Assembly: GCF_001839655.2 (NCBI RefSeq)
Contig: NZ_CP056087.1
Span: 496,001-560,000, forward strand
DNA from: Pseudomonas argentinensis
GTDB taxonomy: Bacteria > Pseudomonadota > Gammaproteobacteria > Pseudomonadales > Pseudomonadaceae
DNA length: 64,000 nucleotides
Direction of reading: 5' to 3'
Shown here: positions 48,768-57,677 of the stretch, piece by piece
Layout: each line of letters begins with the position of its first letter
Position numbering within the stretch: position 1 is the stretch's first letter
Made by a program: the position numbers and the translations under genes
The notes under the pieces: model-generated
Told to the model about the DNA's origin: nothing
What the model saw: the letters and a program-made list of their open reading frames with translations, nothing else
Database searches by the model: none

Positions 48768-49667
48768 CTACTTGAGCGCCTGCACCTCGCGGGTCAGCAG
48801 GTCGATGAAAGCCTGGGCCAGGGGCGAGCGTTCCTGGCGCCGCTTGACCAGCCACACCGCAGTGGTGGCCTCGGCATCGGTCAGGGTGCGGAACACCACG
48901 CCATCGATGCGGATGCGCCGAAACGATGCCGGCAGCACCGATACGCCGAGCCCCGCGGCCACCAGCCCGATGATGGTCAGAGCCTCGTGGGCCTCCTGGC
49001 TGATGCGCGGGGTGAAGCCGGCCTGGCGGGCCAGACTGAACAGTTGGCCGTACAGGCCGGTGCCATAGCTACGCGCAAAGAACACGAATGGCTGGTCCGC
49101 CAGCTCGGCCAGCGCCAGCCCGCCATCCTGTTCACCAGCCAGCGGATGCCCGGCATGCAGCAGCGCCACCAGCGGCTCGCTGAGCAGCTCCACGGCGTCC
49201 AGCTCGGCGGACAGTTCCAGCGGGCGAATCATGCCGATCTGCAGCTTCTTCTCCATCAGCGCCTGGCAGACCTGGCTGCTGGTCATTTCCTGCAGGTCCA
49301 GGTGCACGGCCGGAAACGCCTGGCGAAAGGCGAACACCGCCCGGGGAATGATCGACACGAAGGGTGCCGAGGCGGTGAAGCCGATCTGCAGCTCGCCGAT
49401 TTCGCCCTGCTCGGCGCGGCGCACCACGTCCACCGACTTGCTGACCTGGGCCAGGGTCTGCCGCGTCTCCTCGAGAAACAGCCGCCCGGCATCGGTGAGC
49501 GCCACGTGGCGGTTGCTGCGCTCGAACAGGCGCACCCCCAGTTCCTGCTCCAATGCCTGGATCTGCTGGCTCAGCGGCGGCTGGGAAATGCCCAGCAGGT
49601 CGGCAGCGCGGCCAAAGTGCAGCTCTTCGGCGACCGCTACGAAATAGCGCAGGTGGCGCAGCTCCAT
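48768..49667 (-). CDS. LysR-family transcriptional regulator (YnfL-like)
   Basis: This 299-residue regulator has a canonical LysR winged helix (MELRHLRYFVAVAEELHFGRAADLLGISQPPLSQQIQALEQELGVRLFERSNRHVALTDAG) and a periplasmic-binding-like effector domain. It is divergent from an MFS exporter, an arrangement like E. coli ynfL/ynfM, so it probably controls that gene. The 172-bp intergenic region is AT-rich around 49690-49725 and contains several ATCGAT/TCGA elements that could form the LysR site. The effector is unknown. Confidence 0.92.
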   Translation of the reverse strand: MELRHLRYFVAVAEELHFGRAADLLGISQPPLSQQIQALEQELGVRLFERSNRHVALTDAGRLFLEETRQTLAQVSKSVDVVRRAEQGEIGELQIGFTASAPFVSIIPRAVFAFRQAFPAVHLDLQEMTSSQVCQALMEKKLQIGMIRPLELSAELDAVELLSEPLVALLHAGHPLAGEQDGGLALAELADQPFVFFARSYGTGLYGQLFSLARQAGFTPRISQEAHEALTIIGLVAAGLGVSVLPASFRRIRIDGVVFRTLTDAEATTAVWLVKRRQERSPLAQAFIDLLTREVQALK

Positions 49668-49839
49668 ACCCACTCCAATAGGTCGAGAAACATATCGATC
49701 ATGTCGAATATTATATTGGAAAGAACTTGCCCGCCTATTTATCCTGGCCCCATTCCCAATAACAACAACCACCCGTGCTGGCCGGCGCCAGCGCACGCGG
49801 CGGCGTTTTGCCTGGGAAAAGTACAGCCAAGAGGAAGTG

Positions 49840-51129
49840 ATGAGTCAGCCTGTTCCACACGCACCGGACGAGTGTGTCAGCCCCGCAAACGAGGAACCTG
49901 CCCCGCGCGGCGCTCCACTGGAGCCCACCTATGTCCAGAAGGGCACCCGCGCCTTTCTGCGTACTCTTCTCGCCATGTGCAGCGGCGGCTTCGCCACCTT
50001 CGCGCTGCTCTATTGCGTGCAGCCGATGATGCCGATGCTGGCGCAGCAGTTCGCGCTCAGCGCGGCGCAGAGCAGCCTGGTTCTCTCCGTTTCCACCATC
50101 ACCCTGGCCGTGGGCCTGTTGATAACCGGGCCGCTGTCCGATGCCCTCGGGCGCAAGCCGGTGATGGTGGTGTCGCTGCTCGCCGCCGCCCTGTTCACCG
50201 TTGGCAGCGCGCTGATGCCGACCTGGGAAGGCGTACTGCTGATGCGTGCGCTGGTCGGCCTGGCACTCAGCGGCCTGGCCGCCGTGGCCATGAGCTACCT
50301 GAGCGAGGAAATCGACCCGCTGCACCTGGGCCTGGCCATGGGCGTATACATCGGCGGTAACGCCATCGGGGGCATGAGCGGCCGCCTGCTCAGCGGCGTG
50401 CTGGTGGACTTCATGTCCTGGCACGCGGTGCTCGGCACCCTCGGTGGCCTGGGCCTGCTGGCCGGCGCGGCGTTCTGGCGTCTGTTGCCCGAGTCACGCA
50501 ACTTCCGCCCCCGCTCGCTGCGCCCGCGCAGCCTGCTGCAGGGCTACACCCTGCAGTTCCGCGATGCCGGCCTGCCATGGCTGTTCCTGCAAGGCTTCCT
50601 GCTGATGGGCGCCTTCGTGACCCTGTTCAACTACATCGGTTACCGGCTGATCGAGGCCCCCTTCAAGCTCGACCAGACCAGTATCGGCCTGCTGTCGATC
50701 GTCTACCTGTCGGGCATCTACAGCTCCGCGCAGGTGGGCGCCCTGGCCGACAAGCTGGGCCGTCGCAAGGTGCTCTGGGCGGTGATCGGTCTGATGCTCA
50801 CCGGCCTGGCGCTGACCCTGTTCGATGTGCTGCCGGTGATCCTGGTCGGCATGCTGCTGTTCACCTTCGGCTTCTTCGGCGCCCACTCGGTGTCGAGCAG
50901 CTGGATTGGCCGCCGGGCCACCCAGGCCAAGGGCCAGGCGTCGTCGCTGTACCTGTTCTGCTATTACCTGGGCTCCAGCGTCGCCGGCACCCTGGGCGGG
51001 GTGTTCTGGCAGGCCGGTGGCTGGGATGGCCTGGGCCTGTTCATCGGCTCGCTGCTGCTGATCTCCCTGGCCGTGGCCCTGCACCTGTCGCGCCTGCAGG
51101 CGTTGCCAATGGCCGCCACATCGCGCTAA
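49840..51129 (+). CDS. MFS transporter (YnfM-like)
   Basis: This is a 429-residue, 12-helix major facilitator. The cytoplasmic loop motif A is GPLSDALGRKPVM (residues about 93-105), and a long polar N-terminus precedes helix 1 (LAMCSGGFATFALLYCVQPMMPML). This start (..TFALLYCVQPMMPML) is typical of the YnfM/YgaY drug-exporter group. ATG at 49840 follows AAGAGGAAG; a GTG one codon earlier is also in frame. A good intrinsic terminator follows. Substrate unknown; probably an exporter controlled by the divergent LysR protein. Confidence 0.9.
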   Translation: MSQPVPHAPDECVSPANEEPAPRGAPLEPTYVQKGTRAFLRTLLAMCSGGFATFALLYCVQPMMPMLAQQFALSAAQSSLVLSVSTITLAVGLLITGPLSDALGRKPVMVVSLLAAALFTVGSALMPTWEGVLLMRALVGLALSGLAAVAMSYLSEEIDPLHLGLAMGVYIGGNAIGGMSGRLLSGVLVDFMSWHAVLGTLGGLGLLAGAAFWRLLPESRNFRPRSLRPRSLLQGYTLQFRDAGLPWLFLQGFLLMGAFVTLFNYIGYRLIEAPFKLDQTSIGLLSIVYLSGIYSSAQVGALADKLGRRKVLWAVIGLMLTGLALTLFDVLPVILVGMLLFTFGFFGAHSVSSSWIGRRATQAKGQASSLYLFCYYLGSSVAGTLGGVFWQAGGWDGLGLFIGSLLLISLAVALHLSRLQALPMAATSR

Positions 51130-51149
51130 GCCAGCCAATCACCCCATGC

Positions 51150-51190
51150 AAAACGCCGGATGCCCGTGAGGGGGATCCGGCGTTTTTCGT
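51150..51190 (+). terminator. Intrinsic terminator after MFS gene
   Basis: AAAACGCCGGAT(G)CCC and GGGGATCCGGCGTTTTT form a long stem with a GTGAG loop, followed by TTTCGTTT. It lies 21 bp after the MFS stop and just before the convergent yhhQ stop, so it can serve both. Confidence 0.8.
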
Positions 51191-51201
51191 TTGCGGCCGT
51201 G

Positions 51202-51852
51202 TCAGTTCAGCGCGGTGCGCTGCGGCAAGCGCCGCACGATGGCGCCGAGCAGCATGCCGTACAGGGGCACGAACAGGATCAGGCTGATGGTCAGCTTGAT
51301 CACATAGTCGACCGTGGCGATTTCCACCCAGTTGGCCGCCATGAATGGATCGTCGCTGTGCCAGAAGGCCACCGAGAAGAAGGCGAAGGTATCTAGCAGG
51401 TTGCCGAAGACGGTCGAAGCGGTGGGTGCGATCCACCACTGTTTGAGCTGGCGCAGGCGGTCGAATACCTGGATGTCGAGCAGCTGGCCGAGCACGTAGG
51501 CCAGAAAGCTGGCCAGGGCGATGCGGAACACGAACAGGTTGAATTCGCCGAGGGCCGCCAGGCCACCAAAGGCGCCTTCATGGAACAGCACCGAGACGAT
51601 ATAGGAGGCGATCAAGGCGGGCACCATCACCCGGGCGATCACCACGCGTGCGGCATGCTTGCCGATCAGGCGGACGGTGAGGTCGGTGGCCAGGAAGATG
51701 AACGGGAAGCTGAAGGCGCCCCAGGTGGTGTGCCAGCCGAACAGGGTGATCGGCAGCTGCACCAGGTAGTTGCTGGCGATGATGATGAGGATATGGAATG
51801 CGATCAGCGCAGCCAATACGGTGCGGCTGACCGAGGCGGGAAGCAGGGTCAT
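51202..51852 (-). CDS. yhhQ: Queuosine precursor (preQ0/preQ1) transporter YhhQ
   Basis: This 216-residue membrane protein has about six helices (VLAALIAFHILIIIASNYLVQLP at the start). Family motifs include HTTWGAFSFPFIFLATDLTVRLIGKHAAR and ASTVFGNLLDTFAFFSVAFW. The family imports 7-deazaguanine precursors of queuosine. The assignment is strengthened by a preQ1-I riboswitch in the leader whose last pairing strand is the gene's own Shine-Dalgarno sequence. The ATG at 51852 is set by that AGGA, six bases upstream. Confidence 0.94.
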   Translation of the reverse strand: MTLLPASVSRTVLAALIAFHILIIIASNYLVQLPITLFGWHTTWGAFSFPFIFLATDLTVRLIGKHAARVVIARVMVPALIASYIVSVLFHEGAFGGLAALGEFNLFVFRIALASFLAYVLGQLLDIQVFDRLRQLKQWWIAPTASTVFGNLLDTFAFFSVAFWHSDDPFMAANWVEIATVDYVIKLTISLILFVPLYGMLLGAIVRRLPQRTALN

Positions 51853-51858
51853 GGGATG

Positions 51859-51892
51859 TCCTTTTTCGTGAAATGGGGTTAGGGAACCCATT
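51859..51892 (-). ncRNA. preQ1-I riboswitch controlling yhhQ translation
   Basis: On the minus strand the leader has P1 arms AATGGG and CCCATT, loop TTCCCTAAC, and an A-rich tail TCACGAAAAAGGA. The loop TCC can pair with the tail GGA to form the H-type pseudoknot. The arrangement and bases (UAACCCCA, UU-AC-AAA) closely follow the Thermoanaerobacter preQ1-I aptamer as I remember it. The tail GGA is part of AAGGA, the ribosome site of yhhQ, so preQ1 binding should hide it and stop translation. It is only about 34 nt long. Confidence 0.85.
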
Positions 51893-52025
51893 GCCGCAGC
51901 CGACATGGCTGCAAGCGGCGCGCAGTGTACTGCCTGGGCTGCCCTGGTGACAGCCCGCCCGGCGGATGAGGAGCTCTTTGATTAGTGATGCATAGAAGGC
52001 AAAAGCAGACATTGCTGTTTTACCT

Positions 52026-52089
52026 GTGGGAACGGGCGGGGACACCCAGTCCATGCCCGTGATTCTTCGCGGGCATGGCCCGCTCCCAC
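52026..52089. repeat. REP-like palindromic repeat, family A, copy 2
   Basis: The element begins GTGGGAACGGGCGGGGACAC and ends GGGCATGGCCCGCTCCCAC, nearly identical to 6579-6643 over its full length. It lies between yhhQ and the NlpC/P60 gene in a gap with no other supported feature. Confidence 0.75.
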
Positions 52090-52143
52090 AGATACTGCGC
52101 GGATGGCTGCTCCCTCTACACCACAGTCGTTTCGCCGACCCTG

Positions 52144-52686
52144 TCAGCCGTTGCTGGCCAGTTGCGCGCCTTCAGGCATCACCCGACGGGCCAGCTGGAA
52201 GTGCTTTTTCCAGTAGCCGTCGCTGAGCTTGTCGATGCGCACGTTGGTGCCACGCCGCGGCGCGTGAATGAAGCGGTCGTTGCCCAGGTAAATGGCCACG
52301 TGATCGACGCTGCGCCCACGGATGCGGAAGAACAGCAGGTCGCCCGGCTCCAGATCGCCCTTGGCCACCTTGGGACCATCGACGCGGGAGAGCGCGCGGG
52401 AGGTGCGGGGCAGGTCGAGGTCATCGACCTTCTTGAACGCATAGTTGACCAGGCCGCTGCAGTCGAAGCCGTGCTCGAGGCTGGTGCCGCCCCAGCGGTA
52501 CGGGGTGCCCAGTGCGCTCAGCGCCCGGTTGACAACGGCCTGGGAGGAGTTGGGATCGGCCTTGGTGGGGGCGACGACACGGCTGCTACCGTCCTGCAGA
52601 TGAACCCAGAAGCTGGCCGAGGCATTGCCAGCTGCAGCACATAAGAGGGTGCCGCCCAAAAACAGAGAAAGGATCTGTTTATTCAA
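52144..52686 (-). CDS. NlpC/P60 family peptidoglycan endopeptidase (C40)
   Basis: This 180-residue exported hydrolase has signal peptide MNKQILSLFLGGTLLCAAAGNASA. The NlpC/P60 catalytic domain shows GTPYRWGGTSLEHGFDCSGLVNYAF (catalytic Cys in DCSG), LEPGDLLFFR and SVDHVAIYLGNDRFIHAPRRGTNVR (catalytic His in DHVAIY). It probably cleaves the D-Glu-DAP bond in peptide stems. It is divergent from the choline-type binding protein and stands alone. Confidence 0.93.
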   Translation of the reverse strand: MNKQILSLFLGGTLLCAAAGNASASFWVHLQDGSSRVVAPTKADPNSSQAVVNRALSALGTPYRWGGTSLEHGFDCSGLVNYAFKKVDDLDLPRTSRALSRVDGPKVAKGDLEPGDLLFFRIRGRSVDHVAIYLGNDRFIHAPRRGTNVRIDKLSDGYWKKHFQLARRVMPEGAQLASNG

Positions 52687-52933
52687 TTCGATGACCTTGA
52701 AAGAAGACTCAAGCCGCCGCGAATCCCTTCTTGATCAGCCACTTGCAACCTAAATAATGAACTAAAAGAGTGCTCCGCACGTCCCGTGGACGGACAGTTG
52801 AAAATTGCCCTGGGTTCATTTTTTCCGCTTTTCGGCGACGAACGGTGCAGGTCAGAAGCCGCCTGACACCGGGCAAGAACCGCCCCTGTATCTGCTAGGG
52901 TTACAGCTCCCCTCACGCATCAGGACAATGCCG

Positions 52934-53860
52934 ATGAAGCCACTCAAGACCGTGATCACCGCCAGCCTGCTGGCCCTGAGCGCCAGCCTGTACGCCCAGG
53001 CGGAAGACGCCAAATGCGCCAGCGTCAGCCTGGCCGACCCAGGCTGGAGCGATATCGCGGTCACCAACGGCATCGCCAGCCTGCTGCTCGACGGCCTGGG
53101 CTACAAACCGCAGACCCGCACCCTGGCGGTGCCGATCATCTTCGCCGGCCTGCAGAAAGGCCAGGTCGACGTGTTTCTCGGCAACTGGATGCCCGCCGGC
53201 CAGCATGACTACGAGCGCTACGTGGCCAGCGGGCAGATCGACAAGGTGGTGGAGAACCTCGGCGGCACCGAATACACCCTGGCCGTGCCGACCTACGCTT
53301 ATGAAGCCGGCGTGAAGGATTTCAACGACCTCGCCAAATTCGCCGACAGGTTCGGCAAGAAGATCTACGGTATCGGCTCGGGCTCGCCCGCCAATGACTA
53401 CATCCGCCAGATGATCGCCGGCGACGAATTCGGCCTGGGTGACTGGCAGTTGGTGGAGTCCAGCGAGCAGGCCATGCTGGTGCAGGTCGGCCGCGCGGTG
53501 AAGCGCGACGTGTTCGTGGTGTTCCTCGGCTGGACGCCGCACCCGATGAACGTGCAGTTCGACATGAGGTACCTCAAGGGCGGCGAGAAGTTCTTCGGCA
53601 GCACCGGTTCGGTCAACACCCTGGCAAGCAAGGGCTATGTAGCCGAATGCCCGAACGTGGGCAAACTGCTGACCAACCTGAAATTCACCCAGGAGATGGA
53701 AAATACCATCATGGACGACGTGCTCAACCGCAAGGTGGCCAATGCCACGGCGATCCGCAACTGGATCAAGGCCAACCCGCAGGTGCTGGAAGGCTGGCTG
53801 GAGGGCGTGAAAACCCGTGATGGCGGTGATGGCCTGGCGGCGGTCAAGGCCAAGCTCTAG
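52934..53860 (+). CDS. Orphan quaternary-amine (choline/betaine) ABC binding protein
   Basis: This 308-residue periplasmic protein of the ChoX/OpuAC family has signal peptide MKPLKTVITASLLALSASLYAQA. The segment CASVSLADPGWSDIAVTNGIASLLLDGLGY with DVFLGNWMPAGQHDYERY and VFLGWTPHPMN supplies the tryptophans of the aromatic ligand box. ATG at 52934 has AGGA eight bases upstream; ATG at 52928 is only two bases from it, so is less likely. No permease or ATPase is adjacent. P. aeruginosa has similar solitary binding proteins (CaiX, BetX) that feed the Cbc importer, and this is probably one of them. Confidence 0.88.
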   Translation: MKPLKTVITASLLALSASLYAQAEDAKCASVSLADPGWSDIAVTNGIASLLLDGLGYKPQTRTLAVPIIFAGLQKGQVDVFLGNWMPAGQHDYERYVASGQIDKVVENLGGTEYTLAVPTYAYEAGVKDFNDLAKFADRFGKKIYGIGSGSPANDYIRQMIAGDEFGLGDWQLVESSEQAMLVQVGRAVKRDVFVVFLGWTPHPMNVQFDMRYLKGGEKFFGSTGSVNTLASKGYVAECPNVGKLLTNLKFTQEMENTIMDDVLNRKVANATAIRNWIKANPQVLEGWLEGVKTRDGGDGLAAVKAKL

Positions 53861-53889
53861 TCCGGCGGAGCAGGGCGTCGGCCTTCGGC

Positions 53890-54156
53890 TCAGTCGCGGA
53901 TAAAGCGCAGCCCCACGCCATCGGCGCTGACGCGCATGACCTCCATCTCCAGGATCGGCGCCTCGATGGGCAGATCCTGCACCTGGCCGGTCACCCGAGT
54001 GCCGGGCTCCAGGTCGGCCAGACTCTCGTGCTTGACGTACACGCCGCCATCGGAAAGATCGCGGGTCTGGGCGACCAGCTCACCGAAGCTCGGGTGGCAG
54101 ATCTTGATCCGACATTTCATCGGTGTACGGGGATGCTGACGCTGGTTGGCGGACAT
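53890..54156 (-). CDS. PilZ domain protein
   Basis: This 88-residue single-domain c-di-GMP receptor candidate has the binding motifs RQHPRTP (RxxxR, residues 6-10) and DLSDGGVYV (D/NxSxxG). GTRVTGQVQDL and GVGLRFI close the barrel. The homologue in the same position in P. aeruginosa is PA0012. It may act on envelope, motility or the neighbouring lipid A genes when c-di-GMP is high (inference). Confidence 0.92.
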   Translation of the reverse strand: MSANQRQHPRTPMKCRIKICHPSFGELVAQTRDLSDGGVYVKHESLADLEPGTRVTGQVQDLPIEAPILEMEVMRVSADGVGLRFIRD

Positions 54157-54252
54157 ATCCTGACAGCCTCGGGAAAGATGTGCCCCGTTAATAACCCAAA
54201 TCGCCGAACCCGCGCCAGCGCAGCGGCGCCGTGTTGCGAGGCGCCGCCGGTT

Positions 54253-55140
54253 TCAGTACCAGCGCTCTTCGCCCTCGGGGCGTTTCTTGAAGCGCTTCAT
54301 GCTCCACATGTACTGGCTGGGGTAGGCGCGTACGTACTTCTCGACCACGCCACTCATGGCCGCCACGGCGGTGTAGGTGTCCTCGCTGTACATGCCCTCG
54401 GGCGCGGCCTCGAGGATCACCTTGTAACCGGAGCCGTCCTCCAGGCGCAGCGCATGCAGGAACACGCCGACCGCCTTGCCGCCGGCGAGCATGCCCGGCA
54501 CGAACTTGCTGGTCAGCGCAACGGTGCCGCAGAAGGGCACGAAGATACCGGCCGACAGGCTCGGCTCCGGGTCGGCGGGAATGCCTACGGCGCCGCCCTT
54601 GCGCACTTCCTTGATGACGCTGAGGATGCCTTCCTTGGTCGACGGCGCCACACGGTTGCCGAGTTGCACGCGCTGCTCGCGCAGCAGGTCATCGACTGCC
54701 TTGAGCTTGGGCGGGCGGTAGAAAATGATCGGTTTGCACTGCGAGCAGTAGAAGTGGTTGAGCACTTCCCAGTTGCCCAGGTGGCTGGTGATGCCGACCA
54801 CGCCCTTGCCGGAGGCAAGCGCGGCTTCGAGCACTTCCAGGCCCTCGACCTCGCGCACGCGGGCCAGTGACTTGTGGGCCGGCCAGACCCAGGCGCAGGC
54901 GCTCTCGGTCAGGGTGCGGCCGATGTCCATCAGGCTGCGGCCGACCAGCCTGTCGTGCTCGGCGGCAGTCAGTTCCGGAAAGCACTTGGCGAGGTTGATG
55001 CGCACGACTTCACGGGAGCCGTTGGGCAACTTCCACATCAGCCAGCCGATCATCGCGCCGAGCGACTGCACCGCACGCCAGGGCAGGAGGGCGAACAAGC
55101 GCAGGGATCCGACCACCAGCGCGCCTTTGAGCTTTTCCAC
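54253..55140 (-). CDS. htrB: Lipid A late acyltransferase (LpxL/HtrB family)
   Basis: This 295-residue inner-membrane acyltransferase adds a secondary acyl chain to lipid A from acyl-ACP. The catalytic HX4E motif is SHLGNWEVLNHF; later motifs include GIPADPEPSLSAGIFVPFCG and LRLEDGSGYKV. An N-terminal hydrophobic segment (ALLPWRAVQSLGAMIGWLMW) anchors it. It corresponds by position to P. aeruginosa PA0011. Confidence 0.93.
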   Translation of the reverse strand: MEKLKGALVVGSLRLFALLPWRAVQSLGAMIGWLMWKLPNGSREVVRINLAKCFPELTAAEHDRLVGRSLMDIGRTLTESACAWVWPAHKSLARVREVEGLEVLEAALASGKGVVGITSHLGNWEVLNHFYCSQCKPIIFYRPPKLKAVDDLLREQRVQLGNRVAPSTKEGILSVIKEVRKGGAVGIPADPEPSLSAGIFVPFCGTVALTSKFVPGMLAGGKAVGVFLHALRLEDGSGYKVILEAAPEGMYSEDTYTAVAAMSGVVEKYVRAYPSQYMWSMKRFKKRPEGEERWY

Positions 55141-55227
55141 AAGCAGCTCCCGATAAAAAAGGGCACGTATTGTAACCGTCCGGGGCCGGCCTGACTGTTA
55201 CATACACGATCAGAAACGACGAAACGT

Positions 55228-55842
55228 TCAATAAAGCTGGGTTTTCAGCCGTTCCTGCAACTGTTGCTCGTAGGCCTGCACGTCGAACCCGGGGTCCAGT
55301 ACCGATTTGAGCAGGTCGCCGGCCGATGGCAGGCTGGCCCGCTCGACCTGCCGTTCGACCGCCCACAACCCGGAGCGCACCGCCGCCTTGGAGCACTGGA
55401 AGTAGCAGGTGTCGACGTTGATGCGCAGCACGCTGCGCGGCAGCTTGCCTTGCGCCTCGCACAGCGCCAGCAGCTCGGGCTCCAGCGAAATGCTCGCGCG
55501 GCCGTTGACCCGGAAGCTTTCGCCCACGCCGGGAATCAGAAACAGCAGCGCCACGTGGGGGTCGTGGAGGATGTTGCGCAGGCTGTCGATGCGGTTGTTG
55601 CCGGGGCGGTCCGGCAGCAACAGGGTGCGCTCGTCGAGGATCCGCACGAAACCCGGCGCATCACCCCGTGGCGAACAGTCCAGTCCATCCGGCCCATGGG
55701 TGCCCAGCACCACGAACGGCGAAGCCGCCACCAGCGCCTGGTAGGGCGCGCTCAGGTAGCCCAGCTCCTTGCGCAGGGAGCGCTCGTGGGGCACGCCGTA
55801 AAGCGCCTCCAGTTGTTCGAGGGTATCGATGGTGGTGCTCAT
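55228..55842 (-). CDS. Pyridoxamine 5'-phosphate oxidase-like FMN-binding protein
   Basis: This 204-residue split-barrel flavoprotein is of the MSMEG_1061 type. [76 protein letters not shown] carries the family pattern (SPRGD.PGFV; RPGNNR.DSL.N). It probably binds FMN; the substrate is unknown. Its start overlaps the stop of tag by four bases, so tag and this gene form a unit. Confidence 0.9.
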   Translation of the reverse strand: MSTTIDTLEQLEALYGVPHERSLRKELGYLSAPYQALVAASPFVVLGTHGPDGLDCSPRGDAPGFVRILDERTLLLPDRPGNNRIDSLRNILHDPHVALLFLIPGVGESFRVNGRASISLEPELLALCEAQGKLPRSVLRINVDTCYFQCSKAAVRSGLWAVERQVERASLPSAGDLLKSVLDPGFDVQAYEQQLQERLKTQLY

Positions 55843-56402
55843 GGCTGCTTCTCCGTTTGCAGTTGTGCGTAGCGATCGCAGTCGCGGGTGTGGTCCATGA
55901 CCATGCCGGTGGCCTGCATGAAGGCGTAGCAGATGGTCGGGCCGACAAAGGTGAAGCCGGCCTTCTTCAGCGCCTTGCTCATGGCCTCGGCTTCGGGGGT
56001 GACCGCCGGCACGTCGCCGCGGCCAGTGAAATGATTGATCTTCGGCTGGCCACCGACGAACGACCAGAGCAGCGCCACCGGATCCTCGAGGCGCAGCCAG
56101 GCCTGGGCGTTCTTGCGCGCGGCCTGCAGCTTGAGACGATTGCGGATGATGCCGGGGTCCTGCATCAGGGTGTCGATATAGGCATCGCTCATCGCTGCCA
56201 GGCGCTCGGCATCGAAACCGAACAGCACGTCACGGTAGCGCTCGCGTTTCTTCAGTACGGTGATCCACGACAGCCCGGCCTGGGCTCCTTCGAGCAGCAG
56301 CATCTCGAACAGGTGCCGGGGATCGCGCGAAGGCACGCCCCATTCCTCGTCGTGATAGGCCTGATACAGCGGATCGTCGTTACACCAGAAACAGCGGGGC
56401 AT
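55839..56402 (-). CDS. tag: DNA-3-methyladenine glycosylase I
   Basis: This 187-residue base-excision enzyme releases 3-methyladenine. [22 protein letters not shown] carries the conserved Cys/Tyr/Asp/Trp of Tag; [19 protein letters not shown] and [26 protein letters not shown] complete the zinc-snap motifs. The ATG at 56402 gives the standard length; a much longer open frame upstream is not supported. It is divergent from glyQ. Confidence 0.96.
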   Translation of the reverse strand: MPRCFWCNDDPLYQAYHDEEWGVPSRDPRHLFEMLLLEGAQAGLSWITVLKKRERYRDVLFGFDAERLAAMSDAYIDTLMQDPGIIRNRLKLQAARKNAQAWLRLEDPVALLWSFVGGQPKINHFTGRGDVPAVTPEAEAMSKALKKAGFTFVGPTICYAFMQATGMVMDHTRDCDRYAQLQTEKQP

Positions 56403-56525
56403 GGCAGTCGGCTCGGTGAGGGGCGAGGGCAGACTATAACCGCGGACCATCGGCGCCTGCAGCCTGGGCGAGACCCGGGAAGCGATATCGGCGCGACCGC
56501 CAGGTTTCCCGCCGAAGGGCTGATG

Positions 56526-56556
56526 ACGATTTCGCGCGCATGGTGCGCGCCCACAA
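56526..56556. repeat. REP-like fragment, family A
   Basis: ATTTCGCGCGCATGGTGCGCGCCCACA resembles one arm of the family A elements and forms a GCGCGC/GCGCGC hairpin. It lies in the 327-bp gap between tag and glyQ, where nothing else was recognised except the glyQ leader. Confidence 0.4.
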
Positions 56557-56729
56557 AGGCCGGGACGAGTCGCCGCCAGAGGGCTCACCTCTCGCTAGCC
56601 TCGCATTCACCGAGGCCGTGCTCTGCGCCGCGGCCGTTTTATCAGGCAAGACGGCGCAGCATGCGGGCTGCGCCTTGCATCGGGTATACTCCCCGGCTTT
56701 CTGTCGCAGCCCCAACAGGTGAATTTTTC

Positions 56730-57677
56730 GTGAGCCAGACAACGCCTGCCGTGCGCACCTTCCAGGACCTGATCCTCGCCCTGCAACAATACTGGGCCGA
56801 GCAGGGCTGTGTGGTACTGCAACCCTATGACATGGAAGTGGGTGCCGGTACCTTCCACACCGCCACTTTCCTGCGTGCCATCGGCCCGGAAACCTGGAAC
56901 GCCGCCTACGTGCAGCCATCGCGCCGGCCGACCGACGGCCGTTACGGCGAGAACCCCAACCGCCTGCAGCACTACTACCAGTTCCAGGTGGTGCTCAAGC
57001 CGAATCCGGAAAACTTCCAGGAGCTGTACCTGGGCTCGCTGAAGGCCATCGGCCTCGACCCTGAAGTGCACGACATCCGCTTCGTCGAGGACAACTGGGA
57101 ATCGCCGACCCTCGGCGCCTGGGGTCTGGGTTGGGAGATCTGGCTCAACGGCATGGAAGTCACCCAGTTCACCTACTTCCAGCAGGTCGGTGGCATCGAG
57201 TGCTACCCGGTCACCGGCGAGATCACCTACGGCCTCGAGCGCCTGGCCATGTACCTGCAGGGCGTCGACTCGGTCTACGACCTGGTATGGGCCGACGGCC
57301 AGTTCGGCAAGGTCACCTACGGCGACGTGTTCCACCAGAACGAAGTGGAGCAGTCGACCTACAACTTCGAACACGCCAACGTCGACAAGCTGTTCGAGCT
57401 GTTCGATTTCTACGAGAGCGAAGCCAACCGCCTGATCGAACTGGAGCTGCCGCTGCCGACCTACGAGATGGTCCTCAAGGCCTCCCACACCTTCAACCTG
57501 CTGGATGCCCGCCGCGCCATTTCGGTGACTGCGCGCCAGCAGTACATCCTGCGCGTGCGCACCCTGGCCCGCGCCGTGGCGCAGAGTTATCTGCAGGCCC
57601 GGCGCCGCCTGGGCTTCCCGCTCGCCACCGCCGATCTGCGTGATGAAGTACTGGCCAAGCTGGAGGCTGCAGAATGA
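56730..57677 (+). CDS. glyQ: Glycyl-tRNA synthetase alpha subunit
   Basis: This 315-residue catalytic subunit of the alpha2beta2 enzyme starts [26 protein letters not shown]. It contains the class II motifs [27 protein letters not shown] and [21 protein letters not shown]. The start is GTG at 56730 after ACAGGTGAATTTTTC; this gives the normal family length, whereas the frame is open far upstream. Its stop overlaps the glyS start by four bases. Confidence 0.97.
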   Translation: MSQTTPAVRTFQDLILALQQYWAEQGCVVLQPYDMEVGAGTFHTATFLRAIGPETWNAAYVQPSRRPTDGRYGENPNRLQHYYQFQVVLKPNPENFQELYLGSLKAIGLDPEVHDIRFVEDNWESPTLGAWGLGWEIWLNGMEVTQFTYFQQVGGIECYPVTGEITYGLERLAMYLQGVDSVYDLVWADGQFGKVTYGDVFHQNEVEQSTYNFEHANVDKLFELFDFYESEANRLIELELPLPTYEMVLKASHTFNLLDARRAISVTARQQYILRVRTLARAVAQSYLQARRRLGFPLATADLRDEVLAKLEAAE

